Shown piece after piece: positions 9,196-20,880 of a DNA stretch of 64,000 nucleotides. The notes under the pieces were generated by a model that searched no databases, was not told the origin of the DNA, and saw only the letters and a list, made by a program, of their open reading frames with translations. Numbering within the stretch: the first letter of the stretch is position 1; every line of letters begins with the position of its first letter. A program made the position numbers and the translations under genes. The DNA is from Myxococcales bacterium (GTDB taxonomy: Bacteria > Myxococcota_A > Polyangia > Fen-1088): positions 248,001 to 312,000 of the forward strand of contig JAGTJU010000002.1 in the NCBI GenBank assembly GCA_022184915.1, written 5' to 3'.

Positions 9196-10464
9196 ATGAA
9201 AAGGGCCCCTGACGTTTGGGCATCGTTTGGCATTCTCTCAGTCCTGGTGGCGCTCCTGCTCTCGCCAAGTGGGGTAGGTTGTGGCGGCTCCCTTGGTGAG
9301 CCGGGTGACGAGAGCGAAGGTGACAACGACGCCGGCGGAGGCAACTCCGAGGATGACGAGATGGGTGGTAACCAGGGCGCCGTGGGCGGTTCGGGGGGGG
9401 GTGGGCGAGGCGGGGCAGGAGGCAGTGGTGGTAGCTCCGAAACGGAGGGGGTGCCTCAAGGGGAAGCTGGGAGCAGTGGCACGGCGAGCGGCGGTGTTGG
9501 GGGAGTCGGTACGGGAGGCAGCATGGGCGGCAGTGGTGGTAGCGGTGGCGGCTTGGCGCTTGGTGGATCCGGCGGCGCCACGGCGAGCGGCGGGTCTGGT
9601 GGCATGGTTGTCTACGGAAATCCACTCGCTGGCAACCCGCAGGTTCGGCTGATATCCGGCAACCGGAGTTTCGGACAGCCTGAAGGACCCTTGTGGATCG
9701 AAGAAGGCGCCTACCTCCTCTTCTCGGCGGTGAACGACAGCCGTATCTGGAAGGTCGAACCTGACAAGCCGGACGCAATGCGGTTTAGCCAGTTTGCTTA
9801 CAAGAACACCAGGACGAACGGTCTTGCGCTCGATCCCGAAGGCAACCTCTTGGTCTGCGAGCGCACGACCGGGAAGGTGGGGAAGCGAAAACTTCCGGAT
9901 GGCCCGATTTCCTACGTGGCAGAAGAGTTCGATGGCAAGCGATTGAAGGCCCCGAACGACATCGTTGCCGGAAAGAACGGGAACATCTATTTCACGGACC
10001 CGCGGTGGGACTCTGGTTCGGACCTACCCGAAAGCGCTTACAGGATCGACACTCAAGGCATGCTTCACAGAATCACGACAGGTACCGCGAAGCCTGCGAA
10101 TCCGAATGGTATTGCGCTGTCGCCAGACGAAACGGCGCTCTACGTGGGGGACGACGGAGATGGGGGAGGGATATGGAAGTACGACGTCAATGCCGACGGG
10201 GTGACAAGCAATCCGCGGATTCTTACGACCACCCAGAAGCCCGATGGTATCGCCATCGACAGGGCGGGCAACCTGTACGTGGCGAGCAACTCCGCCCTGC
10301 GACAGATTGTCGTTTTCCGGCCAGACGGAAGCAAGTTGGGGGAAATCAGTGTTCCGGCGCAGCCTTCCAACGCCTCCTTCGGAGGCGTTGAGGGCAAAAC
10401 GCTTTTCATCACTGCGGGTACGGGCCTGTACGCGGTGGACTTGGCGGTGCCGGGACTGCCCTAA
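9196..10464 (+). CDS. SMP-30/gluconolactonase-like lipoprotein with Gly/Ser-rich linker
   Basis: This is an exported six-bladed beta-propeller protein of 422 residues. The ATG at 9196 follows GGAAAGGA and begins MKRAPDVWASFG, giving a hydrophobic signal with a probable lipobox ending at Cys29 (SGVGC). Residues about 30-140 are an acidic then Gly/Ser-rich linker, typical of myxobacterial cell-envelope proteins. The rest is an SMP-30/LRE domain with FGQPEGPLW (metal-binding Glu), NDIVAGKNGNIYFTDPRW and NPNGIALSPD, then PDGIAIDRAGNLYVA. Family members hydrolyse lactones or similar esters in a metal-dependent way; the substrate here is unknown. It is followed by two more exported proteins on the same strand. 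Confidence 0.85.
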   Translation: MKRAPDVWASFGILSVLVALLLSPSGVGCGGSLGEPGDESEGDNDAGGGNSEDDEMGGNQGAVGGSGGGGRGGAGGSGGSSETEGVPQGEAGSSGTASGGVGGVGTGGSMGGSGGSGGGLALGGSGGATASGGSGGMVVYGNPLAGNPQVRLISGNRSFGQPEGPLWIEEGAYLLFSAVNDSRIWKVEPDKPDAMRFSQFAYKNTRTNGLALDPEGNLLVCERTTGKVGKRKLPDGPISYVAEEFDGKRLKAPNDIVAGKNGNIYFTDPRWDSGSDLPESAYRIDTQGMLHRITTGTAKPANPNGIALSPDETALYVGDDGDGGGIWKYDVNADGVTSNPRILTTTQKPDGIAIDRAGNLYVASNSALRQIVVFRPDGSKLGEISVPAQPSNASFGGVEGKTLFITAGTGLYAVDLAVPGLP

Positions 10465-10573
10465 CGTGAAGGCAGAAGGGAGGCCCCTTCCGCGGCGTGC
10501 TTCTCCCTGGGTGCGGTCTTGCGCCGCATGAGACGCGCGCGGCGCGCAGGCCCCTCGACAGCGGCGGGAGCCC

Positions 10574-11620
10574 ATGACATCATGCGTTTTCATGTGCCGG
10601 ACCGTCGTGGTGGTGCTCGTGGGGCTGTTTGCCTCGACGACCGACTTGGCACGGGAGACCTACGCCGCCGACGCCGCTGAGACGCTCATCCGCAAAGGAG
10701 TCGACAAAAGACGAGGGGGCAACGATCGGGCCGCTCTTCCTCTCTTTCAGGAGGCGTACGACATCTCGAGAACCCCTAGGGCGGCAGCTCAGCTAGGCCT
10801 GTGTGAGCAGGCGCTGGAGATGTGGTCCCAAGCAGAGTTTCATCTGTCCGAGGCGCTCGTGGTGCAGACGGATCCATGGGTGGCCAGTAATAGGCAGGTC
10901 CTGGAGAATTCGCTGTCTGATACGCGCAGCCATATGGCCAGCATCGAGATCCAGAACGCCCCTTCGAGTGCCCTCGTCGTTATCGCAGGCCTGCCCCGTG
11001 GTAAAGCCAGCGAAGGGCCGTTCTTCGTCATCACAGGCGACGCTGAGATCTCCGTCGTCGCGCCCGACAGCAGGTTCGAAACAACGGCATCTGACCTGAA
11101 GGCCGGCGAAACCCGGAAGATCAAGTACCGTGAAGCTGACGCTCATCAGCCCGCAGCGACAGGCTTGCGTGTGCGAACCCCTACGTCGTCCCAAGCTCCG
11201 GTGGCCCGCTCCGAAGCGTCATCTGCATCAGGGACTGTCCTCTCTTCGGCAAAATGGGTCTCGCTGGGGCTCGGAGTCTTCGGGCTTGGCACTGGGATAT
11301 ACGGATTGCAGTCGCGGAACCAAGCTGCGAATGACTTCAACAGCGAGACGAACGAAAAGGGAGAGCGGAGTTGCTTTCTGCTGAACGGAAAGGTGGTTGG
11401 ATCTTCCGGGGGAGTTCCAGATTCCCGCTGCCAAGACCTCCACTCGAGGGTTGGCTCCATGACGACCGCTTCCGTGGTCGGATTCACTGCGGGTGCGGCG
11501 TTGACGTCGCTCGGATTCATTCTGTGGTCCAAAGAGCGAAATGGCACAAAAGAGCCGGATTCACTCGCCTGCTTGCCCCGCCTAGACGTTGCAGGCGTGA
11601 CCTGCGCTCGAACGTTTTAA
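10574..11620 (+). CDS. Exported TPR-type protein with two C-terminal membrane segments
   Basis: This 348-residue protein has an N-terminal hydrophobic signal (VVVVLVGLF), then a helical TPR-like stretch (about residues 35-115: ADAAETLIRKGVDKRRGGNDRAAL and following), a beta-rich PEGA-like part, a Ser/Ala linker, and two hydrophobic segments near residues 229-245 and 298-318 that enclose a loop with two Cys. This architecture is common in Myxococcota but has no assigned function. A second in-frame ATG at 10592 is an alternative start. It lies 109 bases after the SMP-30 gene and 22 bases before the next lipoprotein, so the last two are probably cotranscribed. Confidence 0.75.
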   Translation: MTSCVFMCRTVVVVLVGLFASTTDLARETYAADAAETLIRKGVDKRRGGNDRAALPLFQEAYDISRTPRAAAQLGLCEQALEMWSQAEFHLSEALVVQTDPWVASNRQVLENSLSDTRSHMASIEIQNAPSSALVVIAGLPRGKASEGPFFVITGDAEISVVAPDSRFETTASDLKAGETRKIKYREADAHQPAATGLRVRTPTSSQAPVARSEASSASGTVLSSAKWVSLGLGVFGLGTGIYGLQSRNQAANDFNSETNEKGERSCFLLNGKVVGSSGGVPDSRCQDLHSRVGSMTTASVVGFTAGAALTSLGFILWSKERNGTKEPDSLACLPRLDVAGVTCARTF

Positions 11621-11642
11621 CCCACACGCTGCGAGGTGCGCA

Positions 11643-12881
11643 ATGCAACGATCGACCGGGCTCATGCCCCTGGCCTTGCTCTTTGTTTCGTCCTGCGTGA
11701 GTCAACAAGAGCTTCCTGGGGACACCAACGTCGGCACCGGAAACAATGCGTCTGGCGCAGAGGGAAGAGACTCCGGGGCCGGAGCGGAGGGTGACGACGC
11801 TGGAGCACGCCAGGGTCAGGACCAGGGCGGCGTTCAGCCCGAATCTGACATGGGAGGATCGGAGAATTCGGATGGCGGAGACTCGCACGACGTCCCGACT
11901 CCGCCAGGGAGCGCATCGGTGACCGGTGTCGTTCCTGCTGACCAAGGGGTCGGAGTCGATGCGACTTCAAACATCACCATCTCATTCGACAGCCCCATGG
12001 ACCGCGTGATCACCGAAGCAGCCTTCTCGGTTTCGGGCCGCAACCCCTCGTCATTCGAGTTCACCTGGAACCGGGAGAGTACAACGATGACCGCTACGCC
12101 AATCCAGCCACTCGAGTACGCTGAAGGCATTCTGGGGGCGACCGTGATTGCAAAGAGTTACACCGTGACGGTGGCTTCATCCGCCAGAGACGCGAGGGGG
12201 AGGCCCCTGCTCCCGTTCAGCTCAATCTTCAAGACCAAGCGACTGCTTGTCGGCGAAGGATTGTTTCAGTCGCATCTTTCGCGCACGCTTTCTTGGTCGT
12301 GCCAAGGGTGCAGCTCAGCTACCGCCACATATCGAGGGGAGCTGCGTGACATCGGAGTTGGCTACGGAGATATGTCGAGGCCCGGGGCATTCTGCGTGGG
12401 TCCTGTCTTCATTCAGCCAGCATTCAACAATTGGTGGGAGGAAGTTTTGATTTCATTCCTCATCCGGCAAGTGCCTCCGGCCCCGATCGTGACCTCGGCA
12501 CAGCTGACGCTGAACCAATACTCTGCACCATCAATGCCGTTACCTGGACGCAAGCTTGCGGTCGACACTGTCGCGTACGGTGTTCAAAGCTTCGGCCTGG
12601 ACAACGGGAGTATTCCTTTGGCTACTGAGGTTGCGGTCTCGTCCGGTCTGACGGTGTACGGCAGTACTGAGGTGGCCGGAGCACTTGTGGAGACCGGTGC
12701 GAAGACGGCGTTTGTAACTCGAGAAGTTCAATCGGCCATGAACGCTTCATCAAGCAAAGTGCAATTCCGTGTTCGAGTCAGTCCCGAGGGTTGGCTCCAT
12801 ACCGACGAGACAACTGGGAGCTGCTTTTCTCAAGAAGGGGCTAGCGAGCCTAGCCTGCGTTTCACAGTTGCTATTCCCTAA
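11643..12881 (+). CDS. Lipoprotein with bacterial Ig-like (Big_5) domain
   Basis: This 412-residue protein has a short signal with lipobox FVSSC (Cys18), then an acidic Gly/Asp/Ser linker to about residue 90, and then a Big_5-type domain: VTGVVPADQGVGVDATSNIT, FDSPMD, SYTVTVASSARDARGRPL. The C-terminal half is beta-rich, with Cys pairs (CQGC) and an ending compatible with a carbohydrate-binding or DNRLRE-like jelly roll, although I cannot assign it firmly. It is probably anchored in the outer membrane and may bind or stick to a polymer. It closes a run of three exported proteins. Base composition is visibly less GC-rich than in the genes after 13000. Confidence 0.75.
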   Translation: MQRSTGLMPLALLFVSSCVSQQELPGDTNVGTGNNASGAEGRDSGAGAEGDDAGARQGQDQGGVQPESDMGGSENSDGGDSHDVPTPPGSASVTGVVPADQGVGVDATSNITISFDSPMDRVITEAAFSVSGRNPSSFEFTWNRESTTMTATPIQPLEYAEGILGATVIAKSYTVTVASSARDARGRPLLPFSSIFKTKRLLVGEGLFQSHLSRTLSWSCQGCSSATATYRGELRDIGVGYGDMSRPGAFCVGPVFIQPAFNNWWEEVLISFLIRQVPPAPIVTSAQLTLNQYSAPSMPLPGRKLAVDTVAYGVQSFGLDNGSIPLATEVAVSSGLTVYGSTEVAGALVETGAKTAFVTREVQSAMNASSSKVQFRVRVSPEGWLHTDETTGSCFSQEGASEPSLRFTVAIP

Positions 12882-12998
12882 TCCTTGGCTTCGCTGGCTT
12901 GACATCCATCCATCCGCCTGGGCGAGGGCTCGCGCCCCCTGATCACTTGAGATAATGCGATGAGTTGTGTGTCCAGCGATGAACGCGAGGGGCGCTGC

Positions 12999-13033
12999 GC
13001 GGTGAACCTTCACCGCACTTCACCGGCTTCACC
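12999..13033. promoter_or_regulatory. Inverted repeat and TTCACC direct repeats (operator-like)
   Basis: In the gap before the methyltransferase-like gene, GCGGTGAACCTTCACCGC (12999-13016) is a perfect inverted repeat. Its right arm is followed by two more copies of TTCACC, giving starts at 13009, 13019 and 13028. The 9-10 base spacing would place them on one face of the helix. No T-run follows, so this is more like a protein-binding site than a terminator. No regulator can be named. Confidence 0.35.
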
Positions 13034-13096
13034 AGCCCCTCACACAGAAAAAGCAGGCGTTTTCATCGGCTTTTGTGTTGGCAGCATCTTTGCTGA

Positions 13097-16247
<3,151 letters not shown>

Positions 16248-16363
16248 ATGCCGATGAATCGCAGAACGAAAAAACATTTTTCCGCGGCATCGGGTGGGGG
16301 CGGGGGCGTGGTGGAGACCTGCCACGCCTGGTAGGCTCCGGCCGCGTCATCTAACGGGCACGC

Positions 16364-17563
16364 GTGCGAACTCTCTTTGGAATCCTGTTTCTGTTGTCCG
16401 CGGCATATCTCGGCGGGCATCCACGCGTGCTTCGGTTCGAGACGCGCTTGGGGCTATCTCGTGCACTCGCATCGGGGTTGCTCTTCGTCGTTCTGGGGCT
16501 TTTGGCTCGCTGGCCCGTCATCGGGATCCTGAACGATGGTGTGCTCGACGAGTTGAGCCCGTTGCTTCGGCTGGGCCTTGGCTGTATCGGGTTCTTTTAC
16601 GGATTTCGCTTCGACTTACGCCTCGTCAAGTCACTGCCTTCCGGAGGCGGTCGTCTCGTCGGACTTTCCACGATGCTGCCCTTCGTGCTGGTGGTCGCAA
16701 CATCAGCGCTGGCGTTGACCGCCGTCGCCGCCGACGGGGAGGCCCCATCGTTCTCGGGGCCCTCCGTCCTGAGGGACGCACTCTGTTTGGGTACGGCGGC
16801 GGCGTTGTCGAACCGGCCCGCTCACCTGTACGCGGGCCGCAGACTCATGGCCATCGTGGGGCGCTTGGAGGAGTTGTTCGGAATCGCCGGCCTGATGCTG
16901 ATCGCCGCCTACTTTCGGCCGCATGCCGCGGGCACCATGTGGCAATTACCCGGTGCAGCCTGGCTCCTCTTGACCATTGGTCTTGGCGCCGTGATGGGCG
17001 CAGTCATCTACGCCGTGTTGCAGACGGCGCAAAAGGGGCCGGAATTGCTCGCGGTGTCGCTGGGTACCATCAGCTTCGCGGCAGGGGCGGCCGGATACCT
17101 CCACCTGTCCTCGGTGGTCGTCACATTCATCGCGGGCGCGTTGGTGGCAAACCTGCCCGGAGGGTACCATACGAAACTGCGCCATACCCTCCGCCGGCTC
17201 GAGCGCCCCATCGTGCTCTTGTCGTTGGTCATCGTGGGCGCGTTGTGGCGGCCCGATGATTGGCGGGGCTGGTTGCTGATGCCCGTATTCGCCGGGGCGA
17301 GGCACCTGGGCAAACGCCTCGCGGCGAGGGCCAGCCGAGGGTTGCTCAGCGAGCTCCCTGCGGCGGCAAGTCGAGAGGCGCTGGCCGTGACGCCGCTGGG
17401 AACGCTGGCAGTGGCCGTGGTGATCAATACCAAGCTTCTGTATCCTGGCGGTTCTTTGCCGCTCATCGTGTCGGCCGTGCTGGGAGGCGCCTTGCTGACG
17501 GAGCTGTACGTGGGCTTCGTGAACCGACGATCTCGCGTTGGGGATGTGGAGGGTTCAACGTGA
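16364..17563 (+). CDS. CPA2-like membrane antiporter subunit or paralogue
   Basis: This 399-residue integral membrane protein has about eleven hydrophobic segments and a pattern of cation:proton antiporters (FETRLGLSRALASGLLFVVLGLLA, LGCIGFFYGFRFDLRLV, then SFAAGAAGYLHLSSVVVTFIAGALVANLPG). It starts with GTG at 16364. The usual Asp-Asp or Gln-Asp ion site in the middle membrane helix is not obvious; SNRPAHLYAGRR lies where it would be expected. Together with the next gene, whose GTG start overlaps its stop (GTGA), it could form a two-gene antiporter unit. Direct ion specificity cannot be given. Confidence 0.72.
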   Translation: MRTLFGILFLLSAAYLGGHPRVLRFETRLGLSRALASGLLFVVLGLLARWPVIGILNDGVLDELSPLLRLGLGCIGFFYGFRFDLRLVKSLPSGGGRLVGLSTMLPFVLVVATSALALTAVAADGEAPSFSGPSVLRDALCLGTAAALSNRPAHLYAGRRLMAIVGRLEELFGIAGLMLIAAYFRPHAAGTMWQLPGAAWLLLTIGLGAVMGAVIYAVLQTAQKGPELLAVSLGTISFAAGAAGYLHLSSVVVTFIAGALVANLPGGYHTKLRHTLRRLERPIVLLSLVIVGALWRPDDWRGWLLMPVFAGARHLGKRLAARASRGLLSELPAAASREALAVTPLGTLAVAVVINTKLLYPGGSLPLIVSAVLGGALLTELYVGFVNRRSRVGDVEGST

Positions 17564-17650
17564 ATCTGCTGCTGCTCGCGATCTTCGCCGCGCTCATGCA
17601 GGCGATTCGGTCGTTCGACAGCGTCGAGTCAGGAGGCGCGCCCGGTACCC
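17560..17650 (+). pseudogene. N-terminal part of the second antiporter, out of frame
   Basis: From a GTG at 17560 (overlapping the preceding stop) the frame encodes VNLLLLAIFAALMQAIRSFD, a typical first membrane helix of CPA2 antiporters. At GCGCCCGGTACCC (from 17638) the correct protein continues one base later, as PVPTLALGYLLLTGHFAGR in the frame of the following gene. One extra C around 17641-17643 explains the break. It may be an assembly error, a real mutation or a slippery site; the sequence alone cannot decide. Confidence 0.6.
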
Positions 17651-17710
17651 ACGCTTGCGCTCGGTTATCTCCTGCTTACGGGGCACTTCGCTGGGCGGCT
17701 CTTCAAGACC

Positions 17711-18868
17711 TTGCGCTTGCCGAAACTCACCGGATACATCGCCGCAGGCATCGTGGTGGGGCCGTCGGCTCTTGGGTACCTCAACGAGTCGATGGTCGAG
17801 AACCTGAAGCTCGTCAACGGAGTTGCCGTTGCCCTCATCGCCCTGACAGCGGGTACGGAACTGTCCTTCCGCCAGATGCGCGGAACCCTTCGTGCGATTC
17901 TGTGGATCTCGGGCGTGGCAGTGGTGGGTACCACAGTGCTGCTCACGGGCGCGGTCATGGCCTTGCGAGGTCTGCTCCCGTTCATGGCATCCTTATCGCT
18001 CTTTGAATCCGGGATGATCGCTTCGGTTTTGGGCGTGGTCATGGTGGCCCAGTCCCCTGCGGTGGTCATGGCCCTTCGAGATGAGACAGAGTCAGACGGT
18101 CCCGTATCGCAAACGGTTCTGGGCGTCGTGGTGCTCGCAGACCTCCTGGTGATCGTAATGTTCGCGGTCACCTCTGCGCTTGCCAAGGCGGCGATGGGGG
18201 GGGGGACGCGGGTCACCGAGGCAGCGTCTGCTCTGGCTTGGGAGCTTTTCGGGTCGCTTGGCTTGGGGCTCTTGGTCGGAGGACTTCTCGCGCTCTTTGC
18301 ACGGCGGGTCGTCAGCGGACTGGGCCTTTTCCTGTTGGTTGTGATGTTTGCGGTTGCGGAGGGTGGGCAGCGGCTGCATCTGGATGCTTTGCTGGTGGCG
18401 CTGGCGGCCGGCGTGTTCATTCGCAATGTGACGAGCGCTGCTGAGAAAGTGCAACATAGCGTCGAGGCCTACAGCCTGCCCATCTACACGCTCTTCTTCG
18501 CGGTGGCGGGCGCGAATCTTCATCTCGACGTTCTCAGCGCAGTAGGCCCGGCCGCAATCGTCTTCGTGTTGGTGAGGGGAGTTGGCCTTTACCAGGGCAC
18601 CCGCGTGGCAGCGCGGATCGCCGGGGCGAGCCCCGCTGTCCAGCGCTTTGCGGGCTTTGGCTTGCTGCCTCAGGCGGGCTTGGCCCTGGCGCTGTCGTTG
18701 CTGTTTGCCCGCACCTTCCCCGAGTTTGGTTCCGACGCAGGGGCGTTGACGTTGGGGGTGGTAGCCCTGAACGAGCTCATCGCGCCCGTGTTCTTCCGGC
18801 TCGCGCTCATCCGCAGCGGGGAGGCAGGACGCAGACGATCGGGGACGGACACCGAGCGGGCCGCGTGA
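17711..18868 (+). CDS. CPA2-family cation:proton antiporter (main part of a frameshifted gene)
   Basis: This 385-residue open part contains most of a KefB/CPA2-type exchanger: RLPKLTGYIAAGIVVGPSALG, the TAGTELSFRQM helix, VMVAQSPAVVMALRDE (the discontinuous ion-site region), ADLLVIVMFA and AGANLHLDVL. The open frame extends upstream to about 17645 and gives ALGYLLLTGHFAGRLFKTL, which is also antiporter sequence. The gene should therefore start at 17560, and 17711 (TTG) is only a nominal start. If the extra C is an error, the whole protein would have about 435 residues. It would exchange K+ or Na+ for H+ across the inner membrane. Confidence 0.82.
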   Translation: MRLPKLTGYIAAGIVVGPSALGYLNESMVENLKLVNGVAVALIALTAGTELSFRQMRGTLRAILWISGVAVVGTTVLLTGAVMALRGLLPFMASLSLFESGMIASVLGVVMVAQSPAVVMALRDETESDGPVSQTVLGVVVLADLLVIVMFAVTSALAKAAMGGGTRVTEAASALAWELFGSLGLGLLVGGLLALFARRVVSGLGLFLLVVMFAVAEGGQRLHLDALLVALAAGVFIRNVTSAAEKVQHSVEAYSLPIYTLFFAVAGANLHLDVLSAVGPAAIVFVLVRGVGLYQGTRVAARIAGASPAVQRFAGFGLLPQAGLALALSLLFARTFPEFGSDAGALTLGVVALNELIAPVFFRLALIRSGEAGRRRSGTDTERAA

Positions 18869-18907
18869 GGCGAGGACTTTGGGCACACCGCAGTCCGCGT
18901 GTTTTTC

Positions 18908-19819
18908 TCAGGTTTCTTCCCACCCGCCCTTCGCGACCCACGCCAGCATGAAGTCGCGAAACAGCTTCACTTTCGCAGGCAGATACCGCGACGACGGGTA
19001 CACCAGGTGCATGGCGCCTGCCCGCAGGTGATGATCCGGCAGCACCGGTGAAAGCCTTCCCGACCGCACGTGCTGCGCGCACAGGAAGGCTGGCATGAAG
19101 CCAATGCCCGCGCCCGCGATCAGCGCGTCCCTGACGAAGCCGAACTCGTTTCCGAACACGGTGCCCTTGGCGTGAATCACCGTCTCCACGCCGTCGGGCC
19201 CGATGAGCTGCCAGCGCGCGCCCCGGTGGCCCCCGGTGAACACCACACAGTCGTGGTGGGCCAGCTCTTCGAGCGTTTTTGGTATGCCGTGCGTGTCCAG
19301 GTAAGCCGGGCTGGCGAACAGGTACCAGTTTTCCACCAGCAGCTGGCGCGCCACCAAACTCGAATCGCGCAGGGCGCCCGCGCGGATGGCCACGTCGATG
19401 CCTTCACCCACCAGGTCCATCGTGCGGGCCGTGGCCACGACCTCCAAGGTGATGCCGGGATGAAGGGCGCAGAACTGCTGCGCGATCTTGCCCATGAACA
19501 AGGAGGCGAAGTCGTTGGGCGTGGTGACTTTCAAGTGCCCCGTGGGTTCGTTCTGGAGCTCAGCCATCAGGGTGGCGGCATCGTTGACCTGCGCCAGCGC
19601 CACCCGTACCCGGTCGAAAAACGCCGCGCCCTGCTCCGTCAGGTGCAACTTGCGCGTGGTGCGCTGGAGCAGGCGGCCCCCCAACGAAGCCTCCAGGCGG
19701 GCCACTTTGCGACTGACCGTGGATTTGGGCAGGTTGGCCAGGCGCGCCGCGGCCGAAAAGCCCCCGGCCTCCACCACCTTGACGAAAATGCCCACCTCAT
19801 TGAGATCTATTTGTCCCAC
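18908..19819 (-). CDS. LysR-family transcriptional regulator
   Basis: This 303-residue protein has an N-terminal winged helix-turn-helix (FVKVVEAGGFSAAARLANLPKS and VSRKVARLEASLGGRLLQRT) and a LysR substrate-binding domain to the C-terminus. The start is GTG at 19819. It is most like the subgroup that controls a divergently transcribed small oxidoreductase or membrane gene, and here the divergent gene is a DoxX protein 116 bases away. The start codon lies inside one of two operator-like repeats, so autoregulation is likely. The effector is unknown. Confidence 0.9.
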   Translation of the reverse strand: MGQIDLNEVGIFVKVVEAGGFSAAARLANLPKSTVSRKVARLEASLGGRLLQRTTRKLHLTEQGAAFFDRVRVALAQVNDAATLMAELQNEPTGHLKVTTPNDFASLFMGKIAQQFCALHPGITLEVVATARTMDLVGEGIDVAIRAGALRDSSLVARQLLVENWYLFASPAYLDTHGIPKTLEELAHHDCVVFTGGHRGARWQLIGPDGVETVIHAKGTVFGNEFGFVRDALIAGAGIGFMPAFLCAQHVRSGRLSPVLPDHHLRAGAMHLVYPSSRYLPAKVKLFRDFMLAWVAKGGWEET

Positions 19820-19870
19820 TGGTGGAACAGTATGTTCGATAGACCACCGCTAGTCCCGTTGGTGAGACAG
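19813..19870. promoter_or_regulatory. Paired LysR operator-like repeats
   Basis: GTCCCACTGGTGGAACAG (19813-19830) and GTCCCGTTGGTGAGACAG (19853-19870) match at 14 of 18 positions and lie 40 bases apart, close to four helical turns. The first copy is an imperfect dyad: the GTCCCAC and GTGGAAC arms are complementary at 6 of 7 positions. The pair sits between the divergent LysR and DoxX genes and covers the LysR start, as expected for a LysR site. The binding protein is inferred from position only. Confidence 0.5.
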
Positions 19871-19935
19871 TCGTAGATCAGAGCCGAAAGCCGGGCAGCG
19901 CCCGGCCCTCTCAAGCCAACTGAAGGGAAAGTGTC

Positions 19936-20385
19936 ATGTCGCGTACCACCAACAAGCTCGCTCTCGGCGCCCGGCTGCTGCTCGGAACGATCATGTTCGT
20001 TTTTGGGCTCAATGGGTTCTTGCAGTTCCTTCCCATGCCCCCTCTGCCGGACGCTGCGGGGGCGTTCATGGGCGCTCTGGCGGCCTCTGGCTACTTCTTC
20101 CCCCTGGTCAAGGCGGTCGAGGTGGTGACCGGGCTGGCCCTGCTGACGGGCACCTTCGTGCCCCTGGCGCTCGTGGTTTTGGCCCCGATCTCGGTGAACA
20201 TCTTCGCCTTCCACCTCATGCTCGCGCCCGCGGGCATGGCGGTTCCCGTGCTGGTGGTCGTGCTGCACCTCTACCTGGGGTGGGCCTACCGCAACGCCTT
20301 CCGCGGCGTGCTCGCCGCCAAGGCGCGCCCCGCCTCTTCGGGGGCGGCCTCTGGCGGTGCGTCCTCGGTCGCCTCGGCGGTGTGA
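19936..20385 (+). CDS. DoxX-family membrane protein
   Basis: This 149-residue protein has four hydrophobic segments and the family signs ARLLLGTIMFVFGLNGF near the N-terminus and VKAVEVVTGLALLTG in the middle. AAGGGAAAG precedes the ATG. The C-terminal 20 residues are Ala/Ser-rich and probably cytoplasmic. DoxX-like proteins sit in the inner membrane and are tied to redox or stress functions, but biochemical roles vary. Divergence from a LysR gene and the repeats between them suggest control by that regulator. Confidence 0.85.
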   Translation: MSRTTNKLALGARLLLGTIMFVFGLNGFLQFLPMPPLPDAAGAFMGALAASGYFFPLVKAVEVVTGLALLTGTFVPLALVVLAPISVNIFAFHLMLAPAGMAVPVLVVVLHLYLGWAYRNAFRGVLAAKARPASSGAASGGASSVASAV

Positions 20386-20454
20386 GGCAAAACCCGCGTC
20401 CGCTTTACAGCTGCGCGCGCCTCACCGAAGATTGCGCCTTTGCCAGGAGCACCC

Positions 20455-20823
20455 ATGAAGGACGAGCAGCTGTTTTTGGACGTGATGCAGATATGGGCCG
20501 GGGCGGCCTGGGCCGATGGCGTCCTGGCGCCCAACGAGCGGCGCCTCCTCTGCGGCCTCATCGAAGAGACCGAAGTCAGCGACGCCACCCGGGATACGGC
20601 CCGAAGCTTCCTGGATGCCCCGGTCAAGCTCGAGGACGCCCGCGTGGAACGGCTGGGGCCCGACGAGCGCATGGGCGTGTTTCGGGCCGCCGCCAAGATG
20701 ATGACGGTCGACCGGCTCGTCTCCGACGACGAGCGTGCCTTCCTCCGTCGCCTGGCCCCCGTGCTCGCGCTCGACGAGGCCACGGTTCGGCAGATCGCCG
20801 TCTCCATGGGCCTTGTGCTCTGA
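20455..20823 (+). CDS. TerB-like protein
   Basis: This 122-residue protein is acidic and helical, with the TerB-like pattern of two metal-binding-type acidic turns: AWADGVLAPNERRLL near residue 20 and MMTVDRLVSDDERAFLRRLAPVL near residue 85. I chose ATG at 20455 because AGGAG lies a few bases upstream. TerB-like domains are found in tellurite-resistance and phage-defence contexts, and also as stand-alone proteins; no ter genes are nearby, so a resistance role is not supported. It converges with the M28 peptidase, whose end lies 58 bases away. Confidence 0.7.
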   Translation: MKDEQLFLDVMQIWAGAAWADGVLAPNERRLLCGLIEETEVSDATRDTARSFLDAPVKLEDARVERLGPDERMGVFRAAAKMMTVDRLVSDDERAFLRRLAPVLALDEATVRQIAVSMGLVL

Positions 20824-20880
20824 GCGGCCGAGCCATCCTGCTGTTTTGCGGGGCGGCTCGTCGTCGCGCCTGCGAGGACC

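Noticed and set aside
9360-9600. Repeated GGN/GGC-rich DNA resembling short tandem repeats or a CRISPR-like array
   Set aside because: The repeats are codon-level Gly/Ser linker of the SMP-30 lipoprotein, irregular, without spacers or cas genes.
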